Source: Euptelea pleiosperma (lineage: Eukaryota > Streptophyta > Magnoliopsida > Ranunculales > Eupteleaceae). From it: 64,000 bases of DNA. A model generated the notes under the pieces. It made no database searches. It worked only from the letters and a program-made list of their open reading frames with translations, and was not told the origin of the DNA. Position numbers and translations under genes: made by a program. Shown one piece after another: positions 42,365-53,921 of the stretch (the stretch's first letter is position 1; each line of letters opens with the position of its first letter). The stretch lies in NCBI GenBank assembly GCA_035048495.1, contig CM068543.1, forward strand, positions 24,417,751 to 24,481,750, read 5' to 3'.

Positions 42365-42504
42365 AAAAAAAATCCCGTTTAATATGTGACACAAGTTCAA
42401 AGTTCAAAGTTCAAACTAGCAAACACACACTGAATTTCATGTAGAAGTACAGAACTAATGTCTTGTTTAAAAACTTTATTTAATTTGTTTTTGAAAAGGA
42501 AAAA

Positions 42505-42881
42505 GATGTAACAAGTTATGCCTGAAACTGTTTCATTTGCGGAAGCAGCATTTTTGGTAGTCATCACTGTCATCTGGACCCACTGACCGCATGGATGTTT
42601 ATCCCACCCCTTGGTGGATATACAGACCAAAAATCACCCTGATTGGTAATCTATAACCATTAGATTTTAACACTTTTTAAGGTGTTCTTATAGCCGTTGA
42701 ATGCAGCTAGAGTACTAAAACCAACGGCTAAAGCCCATTAAACAAGCTGATTCTTGGTTTGAATATCTATTAAGGGGTCGGCTAAACATCCATGCGGCCA
42801 GTGGGCCCAGATGGCAACAGTGACTACCAAAACTGCCGCTTCTGCAAATGAAAAGATCTCAGGTATTCCTTGTTACATCAC
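42505..42881. mobile_element. Foldback MITE with GATGTAACAAG ends, copy 1
   Basis: The left end GATGTAACAAGTTATGCCTG pairs with CAGGTATTCCTTGTTACATC. Inside are CTGTCATCTGGACCCACTGA and TCAGTGGGCCCAGATGGCA-type arms and the CCAAAAATCA core. Confidence 0.7.
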
Positions 42882-42949
42882 GGCCCTTTTGAAAAAGAGG
42901 TACTAGTGAAATAGAGGCAGCGCAACCTAATTGACCGAGTAAATAAAAG

Positions 42950-43299
42950 ATGTAACAAGGTTTGCCTGAAACTTTTTCAAATGCGGAAGCACGATTTTGG
43001 TTACTCACCACTGTCATCTGGACCCACTGACCGCATGGATGTTTATGCTCCCCCTTGGTAGATATACGCACCAAAAATCACCCTGATTGGTAATCTATAA
43101 CCATTAGATTTTAGCACTTTTTAAGGCGTTCTTATAGCCATAGAATGCAACCATTTTATAGTAATAAACCAACGGCTAAAAATCATCAAACAAGCTGATT
43201 TTTGGGTGTGAACGTCAGTGGGCCCAGATGACAGCGGTAACTACCAAAAATGCCGCTTCAGCATTTGAAAAAATCTCAGGTATACTTTGTTACATCACG
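42950..43299. mobile_element. Foldback MITE with GATGTAACAAG ends, copy 2
   Basis: A second copy of the preceding element, only about 70 bp away and in the same orientation. The right arm is partly deleted (GTGAACGTCAGTGGGCCCAG). Confidence 0.7.
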
Positions 43300-43461
43300 A
43301 CCCTTTTTTAGCTGCGAAGCAGTGACCAATCACACCACGCCACAATCGGCTGATGCCTTTGTTCCTTGAACAAATCCAGAAATGCTTTTCAACATTGGAT
43401 TGTGGCGTGATGTGATTTGGCCATTCTCCAAAATTGTTGTCTTGCGCCCCCCCTCCCCCCC

Positions 43462-44040
43462 AAATGCTGTGTGCCACGTTCTTTTGGGCCCACTTACCCA
43501 TGGATGTGTGGCCCACCTCTTGGTGGAACCCACACACCAAAATCAGCTTGATTGGTGATTTCAAATCGTTGGTTTTTCATGGGGATTGGATTTAAGCATT
43601 TTTTTTATTTTTTTGTGTGTGTGTGTGGGGGGGGGGGGGGGGTTGGTTACCGCCCTAAAATGACAGGCTCCGGTTACAATACACAACATGGGCCACTGAC
43701 CTTATGGATGTTTGGCCAATCCCTACGTGAACCTATTAGTGATTTATAGGCGTTGTATTGGACTTCTTTTCATGGGTTGATCTCAACTGTGGGAATTTGA
43801 GCAGTATTTGACGCACAAAGATCCAACGTCTAGAAATAACTAATCAGGCTAATTTTTGGTGTGTAGGTCCCCTTAGGGATTGGACAAACATCCATACGGT
43901 CAGAGTCTTCTAAGAGTGTCACATGGCTCATATTGTGTCATTTTAGGGCGGTAACTGCCCAACCCTTTTTTGTGTATAGGCCTACCAAGGGGTTAATGGG
44001 CCCAAAAGAGTGTGTCACATCGCATTTCGGGATGAGGAAG
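43462..44040. mobile_element. Foldback MITE split by another foldback
   Basis: The left arm (TGTGTGCCACGTTCTTTTGG ... CACACCAAAATCAGCTTG, to about 43615) and right arm (GTATAGGCCTACCAAGGGGT ... AAAGAGTGTGTCACATCG, from about 43966) belong to one element. It is interrupted by the foldback at 43640-43965 and a GT/G tract. Confidence 0.55.
43640..43965. mobile_element. Inner foldback MITE with GGTTGGTTACCGCC end
   Basis: GGTTGGTTACCGCCCTAAAA and TTTTAGGGCGGTAACTGCCC form the ends. Internal arms carry the same GGCCAATCCCTA / AGGGATTGGACA words as the rest of the family. Confidence 0.7.
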
Positions 44041-44160
44041 CAAACTTCCACTAGCCAGCTCTTATCTACAACGCCACCTACTCAACCAAACGTAAGGACA
44101 CAAAAAAAGAAAAAAAAAAAAAGAGTGGCGATCATATGGGTTGGGGTCCATCTGGTGTCC

Positions 44161-44262
44161 AACTGCTGGCACATTTTGATTGGTGCTGCACTAATATTTT
44201 ATTATATTTGAAACTGCTGGCACATTTTGATTGGCGCTGCACTAATATTTTATTATATTTGA
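44161..44262. repeat. 51-bp tandem repeat, 2 copies
   Basis: The unit beginning AACTGCTGGCACATTTTGAT occurs at 44161 and again at 44212 with one T/C difference. Confidence 0.8.
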
Positions 44263-44525
44263 ATTTATATTTTAGTAGCTCAAAGCGTGCAACACCAATC
44301 AAACTTTACCTGGAGTTGGTCACCACTCAAAAAAATATGAAGAAAATAACTTTTTTCCATTTTTTTTTTAAATAACTACTTATAAACTGAATAGGACATC
44401 TAGGGTACCTTTGACAACCTTGTTCTTAATTTTTGAAAAATAAAGAGTTTTTTTTTAGAACAGCTTTCTCATGTGTACTTCTCAAGTGGAGAACCGATAA
44501 ACGACAACTTTGCTGACTAGAGTTA

Positions 44526-44805
44526 GGGAGTGTTTGGGAACGAGAAGTAAAAGCACTTCTACTTGTAGTAAGAGTTACTAGTGATTTTTTACCTCCAGTA
44601 AAGTAGTAATTAAAAGCTTCAAATGTGTTCTAATTTTTTATATGTAATTTCTCTTAGAGGTTAAAAGCTAAAAAATTTAGCTTCAGTTTTAAGTTAGTTT
44701 TTAACTTTTCAAAAGTTAAAACATAAAACATATGCAAACTGACTTTTTAACTTTTTGGCTTATAATAGTCAATAAGTTACTTTTTTGGTGTTGCCAAACA
44801 CCCCC
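44526..44805. mobile_element. Tourist/PIF-like MITE with TTA duplication
   Basis: The ends GGGAGTGTTTGGGAAC and GTTGCCAAACACCCCC are inverted, with TTA at 44523-44525 and 44806-44808. It is 280 bp and rich in AAAAGTTAAAA-type words. Non-coding. Confidence 0.75.
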
Positions 44806-44808
44806 TTA

Positions 44809-45465
44809 GTCAACAAATCAATTCTCATAACTCCCACTTTATTGGGTGTGAAAAACACATGAGGGTGCATTGCTAATTGATAACAGATCTATCTATGCTA
44901 TTATAAAGCCAAAAATGGGGTTGGGGCACACCCACACGCTACCAAAAAAAATAAAAGTTAAAAAAAAAATCTATCTATGAAAAAAGGAAAAAGTTAGAAA
45001 ATGAAAACTTGAGTTGGGACAGGCTTAAAAAAAGGTAGAAAAACAAAATTATTGTAATAGTAACGGCTTTAACAGGTGGCTGACCGCCGCTTATCCGATG
45101 TCGGTAACAGTATATTCGTTGATGTTGTAACACTCCAACAAGGAGCTATATATATGTATACACTGATGAAGGAGAATATACTGATTATTCATAACAAAAA
45201 TTGGATTATAAAGCCAAAACTTGGGTAGGTCAATGCGGGCTTCATTTTCTACCTCATTCAATGCCCCTCCTTAAATCTATGGATCTTTCTACCCAAAATA
45301 ATGCTCAAAATCTATGGTTAAAAATCAACCCATGAAATTGTCACACTTATTTTCCTATTAAGAATTGTTATAAAAAAAATGGGAGCCCACCTCAACGTAT
45401 GGTCCTCATGTTCATTTAGGACTTGACCCAGAATCCAAGCCCACAAATTGGTTCACCAAATCTTC
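44809..45465. other. Intergenic stretch, nothing named
   Basis: AT-rich sequence with scraps of the CCAAAAATCA foldback family (about 45270-45340). No gene is seen. Confidence 0.4.
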
Positions 45466-45659
45466 GATACACAATTTTGTATCAAAAGCTTGATACAGAA
45501 ACCCCTCAAAGATGCCATGCGGCACAGTCTTTTCGGCCCCATTGACCGCATGAATATTTGGCCCAAACCTTAATGGACCAATACAACAAAAAATCAGCAT
45601 GATAGGTGATTTCTAACCATTGGATTTAAGCACTTTTCTTCATGGGCTCGGAATCAACT
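45466..45659. mobile_element. Left half of a foldback MITE split by the CACTA element
   Basis: The half begins GATACACAATTTTGTATCAA and runs through TCTTTTCGGCCCCATTGACC, AAAAAATCAGCATGATAGG and AAGCACTTTTCTTCATGGGC. It stops at ACT (45657-45659). Its other arm resumes at 57401. Confidence 0.75.
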
Positions 45660-46456
45660 CACTACATGAAAATAGGGCATTAGCGGAGGCCGCGACCGCC
45701 GCTAAAACATTGAAAAACCACTGCTAATACCTTTAGTGGCATTTTCAGCGGCGGCCAGTGACCACCTCTAAAGACCTCGTCGCTAAAGGTATTAGCGGCG
45801 GCCATCCCAAAAATTGGCCGCCGCTAAAAGTCCCCCAAATCCACGATCAAAGTTGGTATAAATTGTATTTTTGCAGCAGTCAATTAAGGTTTTAGCGGCG
45901 CTACTCTTCGACCGCAGCTAAATGTATCTTTTAGCGGTAGTCAAAAACCACCACTAAAAGAGACATTTAGTGGCGTTCAGAAAAACCGCTGCTAAAGGCG
46001 ACTTTTATTGTAGCGGCGGTCAGCCGCTAATAGAACCTTTTAGCAGCGTTTTGTGGCCGCCGCTAAATGTAATTTTGTTTAATTTTTATTTTATTTTTAT
46101 ATTTTTTTATACCTGTAACCTGTACAATTTAATAATATAAATGAAATACTTTGACCTGTAACCTGTCCGATTAATTAATGAAAATGATATACGAAACAAA
46201 TATATAATAAAATATTCATTAACTTAAACATTATACCAATCCACATCTAAAAAACAAAAATAATTACAGTCCACAGTTCAGAAATGAAAAAGCAAACAAA
46301 GACAGACATTACTACATCGGGTCAATCGACTGCATCAGGTCAATCATCAGCTGGTCTCTGCAAAACAAAAAATAATAAACTAATTAGAATAACAATAATA
46401 ACAAAAAATATAAAATATAAGTTGTTTAAGTTATAATTAACATGAAAAAATCTAAA

Positions 46457-48600
46457 CCTACAACTAACTACAGTTTTTCAACCGGACCTCGGATTTTAAT
46501 CCCGTTTCTTCTAACACATTTGTTTCAACACGTTTGAAATGTTGGAAAAGATTTCGGAAGAGTTGGACCTCGTTTGCCCGATTTAGACGTCGAGGTTCCG
46601 AAATGGACTTGAGTTCTAAGTCTTAAATGCATAAACCTACAACTGACTATAGTTTCACAATTGGACCTCGGATTTTAACCCTGTTTCTTCTAACACATTT
46701 GTTTCAACACGTTTGAAGTGTTAGAAGAGGTTTCATGAGAGTCAAACCTCGTTTGCCAGATTTGGAAGTCGAGGTTCCGAAATGGACTTGGGTTCTAAGT
46801 CTGAAATGCCTAAAACTACAGCTGACTACCGTTTCTCAACCGGATATCGAATTTTAACATCGTTTCTTCTAACACATTTGTTTCAACACGTTTGAAGTGT
46901 TGAAAGTGGTTTCATGAGAGTCAGACCTCGTTTGTCCTATTTGGACGTCGAAGTTCTGAAATGGACTTGGGTTCTAAGTCTTAAATGCCTAAAACTACAA
47001 CTGACTACCGTTTCTCAACCGGACCTCGGATTTTAACACGTTTCTTCTAACACATTTGTTTCAACACATTTGAAGTGTTAGAAGAGGTTTCATGAGAGTC
47101 AGGCATCGTTTGCCCGATTTGGTCATCGAGGTTCCGAAATGGACTTGGGTTCTAAGTCTTAAATGTCTAAAACTACAACTGACTACCGTTTCTCAACCGG
47201 ACCTCAGATTTTAGCCCCGTTTCTTCTAATACATTTGTTTCAACACATTTGAAGTGTTGGAAGAAATTTCGGAAGAGTCGGACACTGTTTGCCCGATTTG
47301 GACGTCGAGGTTCCGGAATGGACTTAAGTTATAAGTCTTAAATGCCTAAACCTACAACTGACTACAGTTTCTCAACCGGACATCGGATTTTAACCCCGTT
47401 TCTTCTAATACATTTGTTTTAACACTTTTGAAGTGTTAGAAGGGGTTTCATGAGAGTCAGACCTCGTTTGCCTGATTTGGACGTCGAGGTTCCAAAATGG
47501 ACTTTGGTTCTAAGTCTTAAATGCCTAAAATTACAACTGACTACCGTTTCTCAACCGAACCTCGAATTTTAATCCCGTTTCTTTTAACACATTTGTTTCA
47601 ACACGTTTGAAGAGATTTCGGAAGAGTCGGACCTCGTTTGCCCGATATGGACGTCGAGGTTCTGAAATGGACTTGAGTTCTAAGTCTTAAATGCCTAAAC
47701 CTACAACTGACTATAGTTTCCCAACCGAACCTCGGATATTAATCACATTTCTTCTAACACATTTATTTCAACACGTTTGAAGTGTTAGAAGATGTTTCAT
47801 GAGAGTCAGACCTCGTTTGCCCGATTTGGACGTCGAGGTTCTGAAATGGACTTAGGTTCTAAGTCTTAAATGCCTAAAACTACAACTGTCTACCATTTCT
47901 CAATCGGACCTCGTATTTTAACCCTATTTCTTCTTACACATTTGTTTCAACACGTTTGAAGTGTTGGAAGCGGTTTCATGAAAGTCAGACCTCATTTGCC
48001 TGATTTAGACGTCGAAGTTCTGAAATGGACTTGGGTTCTAAGTCTTAAGTGTCTAAAACTACAACTGACTACCATTTCTCAACCAGACCTAAGATTTTAA
48101 CCCCATTTTTTAAACACATTTGTTTCAACACGGTTGAAGTGTTGGAAAAGGTTTCATGAGAGTCAGACCTTGTTTGCCCTATTTGAAAGTCGAGGTTCTG
48201 AAATGGACTTGGGTTCTAAGTCTTAAATGCCTAAAACTACAACTGACTACTGTTTCTCAACCGGACCTTGGATTTTAACCCCGTTTCTTCTAACACATTT
48301 GTTTCAACACGTTTGAAGTGTTAGAAGAGGTTTCATGAGAGTCAGACCTCGTTTGCCCGATTTGAACGTCGAGATTTCTAAAATGGACTTGGGTTCTAAG
48401 TTTTAAATGCCTAAATTTACAACTGACTACCGTTTCTCAACTGGACCTTGGATTTTAACCCCATTTCTTTTAACACATTTGTTTCAACACGTTTGAAGTG
48501 TTGGAAGAAGAGTCAGAGCTCGTTTGCCCGGTTTGGACGTCGAGGTTCCGAAATAGACTTGAGTTATAAGTCTTAAATGCCTAAACCTACAACTTGAAAA
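46457..48600. repeat. 179-bp minisatellite, about 12 copies
   Basis: Copies begin near 46457, 46636, 46815, 46994, 47172, 47351, 47530, 47700, 47879, 48058, 48236 and 48416. Spacing is 178-180 bp, except two steps of 170 bp (after 47530 and after 48416, to 48586). Each contains CTACAACTGACTACAGTTTC, CTAACACATTTGTTTCAACA, TCGTTTGCCCGATTTGGACG and GAAATGGACTTGGGTTCTAA. It lies in the 3' part of the CACTA element, just inside the subterminal repeats. It has no coding frame. Confidence 0.92.
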
Positions 48601-50049
48601 AACTAAACTTATAACACATTACAGACTTTACAAGTAGTCTTACAAATGAAACTAGTATTTAAATATTGACGTACCTCATCATCATCCCCCTCCTCATCAT
48701 CCTCATCGTCGGATTGATGCTGGTCAAGGGGGAATCGACATGGTAGGCGGCATGGAGTGAAACATAGTCCGCAGCTCCGCTATCTGCCTCTACAGCTGCT
48801 CCTCTCTCTCCATCTGAATCTAGTCCGGCCTCTGCATCGTCTGGAACCCCTCTTGCATAGCCTTGAACTCATGCTCACGACGATTATCACGTTCGCGCAA
48901 TTCCATCATCTCATCTTGAAGAGCAATGTAGCTAGAAGAACTAGCGGAAGAGCTGGAGGGAGCAAACAAACGTGCAGGAGTCGGGCCTATGCCATAACTG
49001 CGTACACGACTGTGTCTCTCCGGATCCATCACGGAGGTATAAATGGCGTCGGCATCTCAAGGAGAGGACTCAGACGCAGAAGTCTATGACAACTGCCTAA
49101 ATTTTGACTGCATTAAAATAAATTAATTAGTAAACAAGCAACTTTATATTATTATATATAATAAACATCTTACGTACCATTATTTCAGCTGACCCTTCAT
49201 CAACAGCTGACCCATCTTTCCGTGTATGGGTCACAACAAATAAATCGACCCGATTCGGTGGAGTACCATCATTACTCCGAGCCTATCATTGCAGAAAACA
49301 TACAAATTGAACTCATAATTATATGTCAATGTTAATTTTAAAAAAGTACGATGTCATAATGAGCTTACCAACTCTTCTCTGTAATGGGCAAAACTCTTTG
49401 TCCCCCCAGCATGATTAATTTTTTGCTTCTTGTAGTTCGATTTGTTCCAATTCGATATTGCCTGCAAAAATTCATTAATCTTTTAAATAAGTTCTTGACA
49501 TATGGACAATAGTTAATTAACTGATATTGTTTCATATATACCTGGAACCTCGCAGTACTCCAGTGCCGAACAAGCCAGGCCCAGTCCTCCTCTGCGATGC
49601 CATCAGGTTTATTATTGATGCAGTCCTAAGGTGTCCCATTGGCATTGAAATTTTTTTTAGAACAATGCGCCAATCTCTGAAGCGCTTGCCCATTAACTTC
49701 AAAGTAATGTTTTTTCGGTCATCGTCAATCTCAAATTTTTTCTGCCAAGTTAACAAAAAAACATGCTTTATTTACAATAAAAATAAGCGTTATTCAACAA
49801 TCAGAATATGAAAATAACTCTTAAGATGACATAAAAAGAAGAAAATCATTTACCTTGACTTCTTCCCACAACAAGTCCTTATTGTGGGAAGAAACATTGC
49901 CCCAAGTCGCTACTTGCAGAGGGGCATAACCAGACGTGCGTGAACCATGGCATGAGCCTGAGGTTATCCTAACGTGGATAGGCTGCAAAAGTTCCACATG
50001 GAAGAGGTTAGAGACAAAAACACTCCATGGTTTAAACACCTCTTTTGTA

Positions 50050-53000
50050 TATTTTCTTTTTCTTCATTTCATTTCTTTTCCTTTCCTTTTTTTTTGTGTG
50101 TGTGCGTGGTTGGGAGGGAGTGTTTGTGAAAGGCTCTTGATTGTTTTATTGGATTTCATATTTTTTTAGAGGGAGGGTTTGTGAAAGGCTCTTGATTGTT
50201 TTATTTGATTTCATATTTGTTTTATGCCTAGGCAATTATATTTTTTCCTTGCTAAAAATTTTAAGAGTCATATGTGCCCTTCAACTAGTGAGGAATCGTT
50301 TGCCTCTCCAGCTGGTGGAGGGTATGACGGTTGGAAGAGAACATCAATTGTTGCCACCCCATTGGATTTCAACAAGATGAAGTCTATTAGGACAAAAGTT
50401 CATTGTGTCGATGTGCGTGTAACAAGTGAAGACCCAGATGATGGATTCAAGCCTACTAACTGGAGAGTACAACTTAGACTTGCTGGATTGTGAGAAAAAA
50501 ATTTCATTTACTTTCCTCTGTTCACATGTTTATGATGAACTGAATTGGAGTTGTTTGACTTGTTGAAGGAACTGAATTTCAAAACGCAAGCCAAATGTGT
50601 GAGCATACTTCTCTATTAAGGTATCTCTGACACATCGAACATTTATGATTTGTAGTCTGGAGGAAGCATTCATGAATTCTCAGATTCTCAATTTGGTGAG
50701 TATTGGCTGCTAGTACATCAAATTTTGAAACATGTTTACTTGACCAAGTTTTGCATCAACTTGATGTGAAACTGTGACTTGATTGATTTTTTTGAGTCAA
50801 CACAGAAACTTGAACAACTTACCTAGGGTCAAGCCACTCAGATAGATCTTCATAGGGCCTTAAGTTGAAAATATAGTAAACTCAGAATTTTCTCACCTTA
50901 ACAATAGCTTTTGGTCTTTTAAAGTTATATTTTGCCTATCAAAAGCCTTTAGAGTACATTTTTTGTATTTTTTTTCTTGTATTTTCCAATATATATTAAA
51001 TGCGGTCTACGAATGATAAATGCTCAATTGAGTCTTCAAGCTGACTCGAGTGAACTCACCTTTGGAAGTATGAACTGTTTGTGTTTTAGATGATGGGTAC
51101 TAGAAAAAAGAAAACATTGGCTACTAATTTCTAGACATTTTGTTTAGTAGTTTCTTGACATGTTTACTAGACACATTCGTGTATACATGGATTTATATAT
51201 GCTTTTGTAATAGCTTTTGTTGCTAAATTAGTGCATTTCTATCTCAGGACATGTATTTGCTTTTGGCGAGTCAAGAGCCTTAGCTATCGCAAATATGGTT
51301 TTTGGGCTGAAGGAGGTCCAAATTAGTGGAGAAATTCGTACAAATGTTAATTACACAATAGATCTTTTACATTTAAGCTTCTCATGCTTGGCTAGTGTCT
51401 ACTACCATACCCAATGAAATTCCATTCATCTAGAAAAATTGATAGAAGTAAAATGTCTTTTGCAGACTTTCAGAGTGCAGAGACAACAAAATCCACACAG
51501 GCTGGCTAGACAACATAATTGTTATGCCGGTTAAAGCGGAGAGGCCTCCTTGGTATCAGTGGTTGGAGGGGCTGGATATGTAAGCACAACTAATTTAATG
51601 ATAGTTTTTTGGATGGAAAATGGTTATATTTTATTCTGGATTGCATTTTCAATTTTAGGGAACTAAAATTAATGAAGTCCTTTTCCTTTCAATTGTTGTC
51701 CTCCCTAGAAAGCTTCACCTAGCAGCATACCCATGGTTTCAGACTAGGTGGATTACTTGAAAAGGGGAAAATGCCACCCATGGTACTATGTGATACCGCA
51801 CCTTGCTTAGATACATGAGTTTAGGTGTTCTCTTGAATTATTCTTTATAACACTATTTAATGAATAGGAACAATGTACTCAGATAAGTTCATAAAAAATT
51901 ATGTGAGGACTTTCTTGTTACAGAGGAAGAGACAGCTGGCAATCGCCTTCTCATTGATGGAAGGACTTGCTTGTTATAGGTAATGCCAATCATTTTCTTC
52001 TTTACTGTCCTTTCTATGTTTAAGCTGGCTGAAACTTAGTTATGAGATCAATATCTTTATACTTTCCAGAATGATCATGAAGCCAATAAGTTAGTAGCAG
52101 AGACACCATGCGAGCTGCTCCATTAGCTTCAAGTCTTGGCCTGTCAAAATGTTGAGATGCTTTCTTGTTTCTATCTTAATTAGAGATGGAGCACACAGAA
52201 CAAGACCCATAGTCGGCAATTCAAAGCTACTGCCATGGAGCTAATCTCTGTTCTTGAGAAGGTAAAACATTTGATTTAGAGTACATATTTAGATACTTTT
52301 AACTCAATTAAAATGGTTAACCGATAAACAGAACAATTGAAATACCCATAGTACTAAAAGAATCTGCCTTTTCATTGTTGTACTTTCCGGCTTAACAAGG
52401 GAAAATAACATCAATGGTCTTACATCAGTGGTCTTTTTGTAGGTTTTTTGGATATGTCCAACCTTACTAATAGGAGATGTTGCGCCTACTTTTGGATCTC
52501 ATTCTACTTCCGAACTTTCTTTTTTCTGGATATGTTATTTGGTATATCCTTCGTATGTTGCATTGTGGTTAGTTTGACTTGTTTCATTTGTATGTTTTCT
52601 TTAAAGTGAAAGAATAGAAAGGATGCAAATGGATATGGCCAGGCCTAAACTACTGAAGTAACTTTCTATGATTATTTTGTATATTGTCGCCATTAGAGTT
52701 ATGTTTTTCTACAGAGCTACCATACATTAATGATGAGAAACTAAAGCGACCAACTTACTTCACGCTCAAGGTGAAGGCGATGATTTTTGGTTTTATAATT
52801 ATAGAACTATGTGTATGTATCATGTGATACCTATAGTGATTAAGTTTGTTTCATTTCAACATAGTTTTTTTATGAATTCGATCAGCAGTTTGTTTTAGTA
52901 TCACACCTTAGGAATTAATTAATTGGTAGCAAATTTAGATTATAATGTTGTCAGCTTTTTTGCTTTTAAATTATTTATATTAATTATTTTAGAACTTTTG

Positions 53001-53441
53001 GCATTTGTTAGTCATGATAGTGGTTTTGTAACTATGAAAAAAGGTAAAATGACTACGGTTTTAGACAAAACCATAGTGTTTTATGAAGGAAATCTTTGAA
53101 TTAAAGAATACGGTTTCGACAAACCGTAGTCTTTGGTATAGACTTACGATTACGATTTTGGATAAAACCATAGTCTTTTCTTGATGTTTAACCTCGGTTT
53201 AACATTATTAAATCACGGTTAAGAACTTAAACATTACAGTTTTTCAGAACACCGAAGTCTTTTATGTAGCCTTACAACTTCAATTTTAGATAAAACCGTA
53301 GTCATTTAGCTGTTATAGACTACGGTTAAAAATCGTAGTCTTTCTTGCATACTTTAGACTACGCTGGATTAGACTATGCTTTCTAAGGCAATTTTAGACT
53401 ACGATTTTAAAGAAAAGAAGTCTAAAGGGTTTTTTGTAGTA
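50050..53441. mobile_element. Nested second CACTA-type segment (right end only)
   Basis: A distinct CACTA right terminus is at about 53425-53441 (TTTTTTGTAGTA; inward TACTACAAAAAA, one change from CACTACAAAAAA). It has its own subterminal repeats, ACTACGGTTTT/AAAACCGTAGTC, at 53050-53420, unlike the TAGCGGCGG repeats of the host element. It breaks the Transposase_24 gene. No left CACTA terminus is visible near 50040, so the left border is estimated from where transposase intron sequence ends. About 52140-53040 holds unassigned sequence. Confidence 0.6.
50270..52140 (+). pseudogene. ACC1: Captured fragments of homomeric acetyl-CoA carboxylase gene
   Basis: Pieces of the cytosolic multidomain ACCase (malonyl-CoA synthesis) appear in gene order with introns between them. 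They are 50270-50490 (GGGYDGWKRTSIVATPLDF, VDVRVTSEDPDDGFKPTNWR), about 50568 (weak ELNFKTQA), 50656-50697 (SGGSIHEFSDSQF), 51247-51371 (GHVFAFGESRALAIANMVFG, LKEVQISGEIRTNVNYTIDL), 51466-51580 (CRDNKIHTGWLDN, KAERPPWY), 51922-51978 (EETAGNRLLIDGRTCLL then TAG) and 52070-52140 (NDHEANKLVAETPCELL). They cover the end of the biotin-carboxylase domain and the linker towards the biotinyl domain. The exons between PPWY and EETAG are missing. Introns show DNA-level capture, not retroposition. Stops and deletions make it non-coding for ACCase. Confidence 0.85.
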
Positions 53442-53691
53442 GTCGATCACCCCCAACTCATTGGCGAAAGAGGCTGAAGCCTACGGGTTGCTGTAGTTCA
53501 TTCCACTCTACAACTAATTTTGTCTCAGGTGTAACACCGAAACGACCAATGCCCCGCGTGGGCCCTCTCTTCCTGAACTGCTCGAATCTGTTTAAAGAGT
53601 TAAAAGGTAAGAACAAAATAAAAATATGACAATCACATGCATCATGCTTCTTATCTCCTCTCTAACGGGTGGGTGGTTCCTATCCCATTTA

Positions 53692-53921
53692 GGAATGCAT
53701 AATCTCCATTACACTCAATAGCCAAGTGGTTATTTTCATATGAAGGAAAATTTCGGCAGCATTTCCCCATAGTTCTTCAAGTACACGATTTAGACTAGGG
53801 GAAAATATGTCACATTGTCTAAATATGTACCTAGAGAACAAAAGGAATGTTTGTCGAAACTATCATTCAAATGGAGAAATAACCACTTTTGCTACTGACT
53901 ATACCAGAGATTATGCATTCC
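53692..53921. repeat. Inverted-repeat element inside the CACTA
   Basis: The arms GGAATGCATAATCTCC...CCAAGTGGTTATTT and AAATAACCACTTTTG...GAGATTATGCATTCC pair over about 55 bp with mismatches, around an AT-rich centre. A small foldback or MITE, unclassified. Confidence 0.55.

Larger units (their letters stand above)
48690..53590 (-). pseudogene. Transposase_24 (Ptta/En/Spm) gene of the CACTA element, decayed and interrupted
   Basis: Exons recognisable on the minus strand: about 53444-53590 (RGPTRGIGRFGVTPETKLVV, EWNELQQPVG, frameshift, ASFANELGVI); 49854-49982 (YAPLQVATWGNVSSHNKDLL, WEEVK); 49542-49741 (KFEIDDDRKNITLKLMGKRF, RDWR, then a frameshift and TAG, PDGIAEEDWAWLVRHWSTAR); about 49370-49462 (NWNKSNYKKQKINHAGGTKS, FAHYREE); about 49183-49281 (PPNRVDLFVVTHTRKDGSAV); and about 48690-49110 (coiled-coil-like tail ALQDEMMELRERDNRREHEF). 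This order matches the plant Ptta/En/Spm (Transposase_24) domain. The gene is split between 49982 and 53444 by a second CACTA-type segment carrying ACC1 sequence. Stops and frameshifts show it is inactive. Confidence 0.8.

Noticed and set aside
46457..48600. Regular repeats considered as a CRISPR-like array
   Set aside because: The units are 179 bp head-to-tail with no unique spacers, in a plant transposon.
48757..49089. 110-codon plus-strand frame
   Set aside because: Antisense to the last exon of the Transposase_24 gene.
50210..50269. Residues before GGGYDGW (CPSTSEESFASPA) as ACC1
   Set aside because: They do not match the ACCase sequence that should precede this block; probably junction or intron sequence, so not counted as ACC1 exon.
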